Shown: positions 62,376 to 64,000 of the stretch, in pieces
Position numbering within the stretch: the stretch's first letter is position 1
How the letters are laid out: the number at the start of each line of letters is the position of its first letter
Assembly: GCF_041902845.1 (NCBI RefSeq)
Contig: NZ_CP159486.1
Coordinates: 3,720,001 to 3,784,000 of the forward strand
DNA: 64,000 nt
Reading direction: 5' to 3'
From: Limibacterium fermenti
Lineage (GTDB): Bacteria; Bacteroidota; Bacteroidia; Bacteroidales; Dysgonomonadaceae
The notes under the pieces: model-generated
What the model saw: the letters and a program-made list of their open reading frames with translations, nothing else
Told to the model about the DNA's origin: nothing
Database searches by the model: none
Position numbers and translations under genes: made by a program

Positions 62376-63389
62376 TTATAGAAATCCGGAGGATTTCATT
62401 TTTTTCAAATCGCTGGGCAAATAACCGAAATGTCTTTTAAACGCCGCGGTGAAATGGGTCGGGTTTTTGTATCCTACAACGGTTGCTATTTCGCCAATAC
62501 TCTTATTGTTGTCAAGAATCATCATCCTTTTTCCGTGATTCATTCTTATTTCAAGAAGATATTTGAATACAGTGGTGTCGAACACATCCCGGAAGCCCTT
62601 TTTCAGCTTAAACTCGTTCAGGCCGGAGATACGCGCCAGCTCCCTTATGGAATACGGCTTTTCCATATTGCCGGAGATTATCTCGCGCGCGTAATACACT
62701 TTTTCGATATCTTCTTTCGACAAAAACGGTGAAGAGCAATGATGAGCGTATTGAGCGCCTTGCTCTATGATTAAGAGCAGCAGCTCGATAACTTTCGATT
62801 CGAGATATGCTTTCTTCAACACCCCGGAAAGTTTACATTCGAGAAGTTCCCGCAAGATAAGCGCCATTGCGGGCGTGATAGTCGCATTTTTTGCAAAAAC
62901 ACGCTCTTGCTTATTGGCGATCCCTTTTCCGAAATCCCCTAAAATTTCCAAATCGCCACAAAACAAGTGGTTGATAAAATCAATCGTTAAATCAATTTCA
63001 ATGCATCTGCGTATTTGATTCTGAGGGGTATATGTCAGCACACCGTTCACAAAAGGATAATAAAAAAAGCTATATCGCCCGTTTAAGGTTTCCATTGCGT
63101 TTTGTTTGCCGTTTGTGTCGTAATAGGTCGAGCCGTTTATTTCAAAATGCATTTCCAATTGGTCTTCCATTTTTTCGACCCGGTACTTAAAAACGTCTTT
63201 TTGAATGAGATTAACGAAATAGATCGAGACACCGTCTATTATATTGCTTTTGATTTGTCCGCTCGTATGGAATAAAAGAGGATGATTCGTGATCTCCTTG
63301 ATTTCTTCTTTTACATATTCCTGTGCGACCACCCGTCTATCCGGGTCATTGGAAAACGGACTGTCGCCGATATCGTTGGGTTGAAGCAT
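62376..63389 (-). CDS. AraC-family transcriptional regulator
   Basis: 337 aa. The C-terminal AraC HTH pair occupies about 230-330 (YSIRELARISGLNEFKLKKG, FRDVFDTTVFKYLLEIRM, SIGEIATVVGYKNPTHFTAA, FKRHFGYLPSDLKK). The N-terminal part (about 40-200) resembles the ligand domain of PchR/YbtA-type regulators of siderophore genes. It lies just upstream of the iron-type operon on the same strand, with its own promoter, and probably activates that operon when the ligand is present. Confidence 0.88.
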   Translation of the reverse strand: MLQPNDIGDSPFSNDPDRRVVAQEYVKEEIKEITNHPLLFHTSGQIKSNIIDGVSIYFVNLIQKDVFKYRVEKMEDQLEMHFEINGSTYYDTNGKQNAMETLNGRYSFFYYPFVNGVLTYTPQNQIRRCIEIDLTIDFINHLFCGDLEILGDFGKGIANKQERVFAKNATITPAMALILRELLECKLSGVLKKAYLESKVIELLLLIIEQGAQYAHHCSSPFLSKEDIEKVYYAREIISGNMEKPYSIRELARISGLNEFKLKKGFRDVFDTTVFKYLLEIRMNHGKRMMILDNNKSIGEIATVVGYKNPTHFTAAFKRHFGYLPSDLKKMKSSGFL

Positions 63390-63438
63390 CTTTCGTTTTG
63401 ATTTTATTATTCGTTGATTTCTCTGTCATTCAGATTAG

Positions 63439-63446
63439 CAAAGTTA
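63439..63446 (-). promoter_or_regulatory. -7 promoter element of the AraC-type gene
   Basis: The minus strand reads TAACTTTG, 50 bases before the ATG at 63389. Confidence 0.5.
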
Positions 63447-63603
63447 CAGAGCTCAATAACGCGATGCAATACCCAAAAATAGGGATAAAAGGGCCTCGTT
63501 CTACTTATTATATGTTACCGCCCTCATCTATTTTTTTCGGCTCTTTTAAGCGTATTTTTCACTTTCTATTCTTGAGGCGGTTTTAAAAAGAAGGTTAAAG
63601 GCG

Positions 63604-63642
63604 AAAAAAAGGCCATCCCAAAAATCTATTTTGAGACAGCCT
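63604..63642 (-). terminator. terminator after the partial gene at the window end
   Basis: On the minus strand AGGCTGTCTCAAAA pairs with TTTTGGGATGGCCT (G-T pairs included), followed by seven T. Confidence 0.75.
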
Positions 63643-63662
63643 CCTGATGAATGATTTTATTG

Positions 63663-64000
63663 TTATTTGGTTTTTTCTTTCTCTTCGTCCTGGTCGCCTC
63701 TTCTGGCGGAACGTTTGGCTTGCGCCGCTACTTCGCTGATATCGCTATACAGCTTGTCCCAACCGGATTGTTTGCGCATGCCGGTAAGGAGGGAGTAGTA
63801 ATCCTTTAGGGCGTCCTCCAGTTTCGGACGAAGGGAGGTCGCCGAGGGATCGCTGCGCAACGACGAGTCGATGGCGCTCTGCTCCAACCTCGTTTTTCCC
63901 AAATCGGCGACCGATTTCGTGAATACCGCTACCTCGTCTACCGTCCCGACGGCGGTCACATTCGCCGCGTTCGCTTCGGTATTGATCTGATTGGAAAACG
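63663..64000 (-). CDS. 3' part of a gene running out of the window, unknown function
   Basis: The minus frame stays open to the window edge (NQINTEANAANVTAVGTVDE precedes the first internal start), so only the last 112 codons are seen. The chain is helical, rich in Ala, Lys and Asp, and ends with the charged tail DQDEEKEKTK. It has no membrane segment. It could belong to the helical DUF6261-like proteins of Bacteroidales, but the match is not firm. Confidence 0.6.
   Translation of the reverse strand, partial: FSNQINTEANAANVTAVGTVDEVAVFTKSVADLGKTRLEQSAIDSSLRSDPSATSLRPKLEDALKDYYSLLTGMRKQSGWDKLYSDISEVAAQAKRSARRGDQDEEKEKTK

Overview
The window looks like a chromosomal segment of a Bacteroidota bacterium, most likely of the order Bacteroidales. 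The evidence is a SusC/SusD pair, CarboxypepD_reg-type TonB-dependent receptors, a DUF4374 lipoprotein, a tandem DUF1080 protein, LytS/LytTR two-component genes, and many promoters with the Bacteroidota -7 element TAnnTTTG upstream of genes on both strands. The species cannot be named from the sequence.

Layout. 1-0.4 kb: six 42-bp tandem repeats. 0.4-5 kb: a minus-strand operon (membrane protein, small winged-helix regulator, TonB receptor, periplasmic protein) followed by an outer-membrane barrel. 5-11.5 kb: housekeeping genes (Lrp-type regulator, mnmA with a TRIC-type membrane protein, recJ, recQ, tRNA-Arg). 11.8-13.7 kb: a LytS/LytTR two-component pair. 13.9-20.6 kb: a sugar-acid block of SDR oxidoreductase, PfkB kinase, LarA-family racemase, larE, larB and 6-phosphogluconate dehydrogenase, ending in a broken second larA. 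20.8-26.2 kb: exported Gfo/Idh/MocA oxidoreductase, double-DUF1080 protein and GH78-like rhamnosidase, probably one glycan-processing unit.

26.3-39.2 kb is an accessory island. It holds three stand-alone AAA ATPases with nuclease-like C-termini, a stretch of decayed small genes, an IS66 remnant, a SIR2-HerA anti-phage module, and seven tandem paralogous XRE-type regulators. The regulators have two kinds of HTH head and two kinds of coiled-coil tail in mixed combinations. Two operator-like palindromes precede the first copy. A strongly structured, rod-shaped (6S-like) RNA with its own promoter follows on the other strand.

39.9-46.6 kb is a SusC/SusD/glycosidase locus. Next come the membrane pyrophosphatase and the aromatic amino-acid operon pheA - aminotransferase - DAHP synthase/chorismate mutase - tyrA. 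In front of pheA lies a complete attenuator: an 18-codon leader peptide with alternating Phe/Tyr codons, an exact 11-bp antiterminator and a terminator with a T-run. An IS110-family element and a POT peptide transporter follow. 57.4-63.4 kb is an iron-acquisition-type locus (AraC regulator, ferric-reductase-like membrane protein, TonB receptor, DUF4374 lipoprotein, small membrane protein). The window ends inside a minus-strand gene.

The observations I rate highest are the modular regulator array with its operators, the Phe/Tyr attenuator, and the 6S-like RNA. All three are read from the sequence alone.
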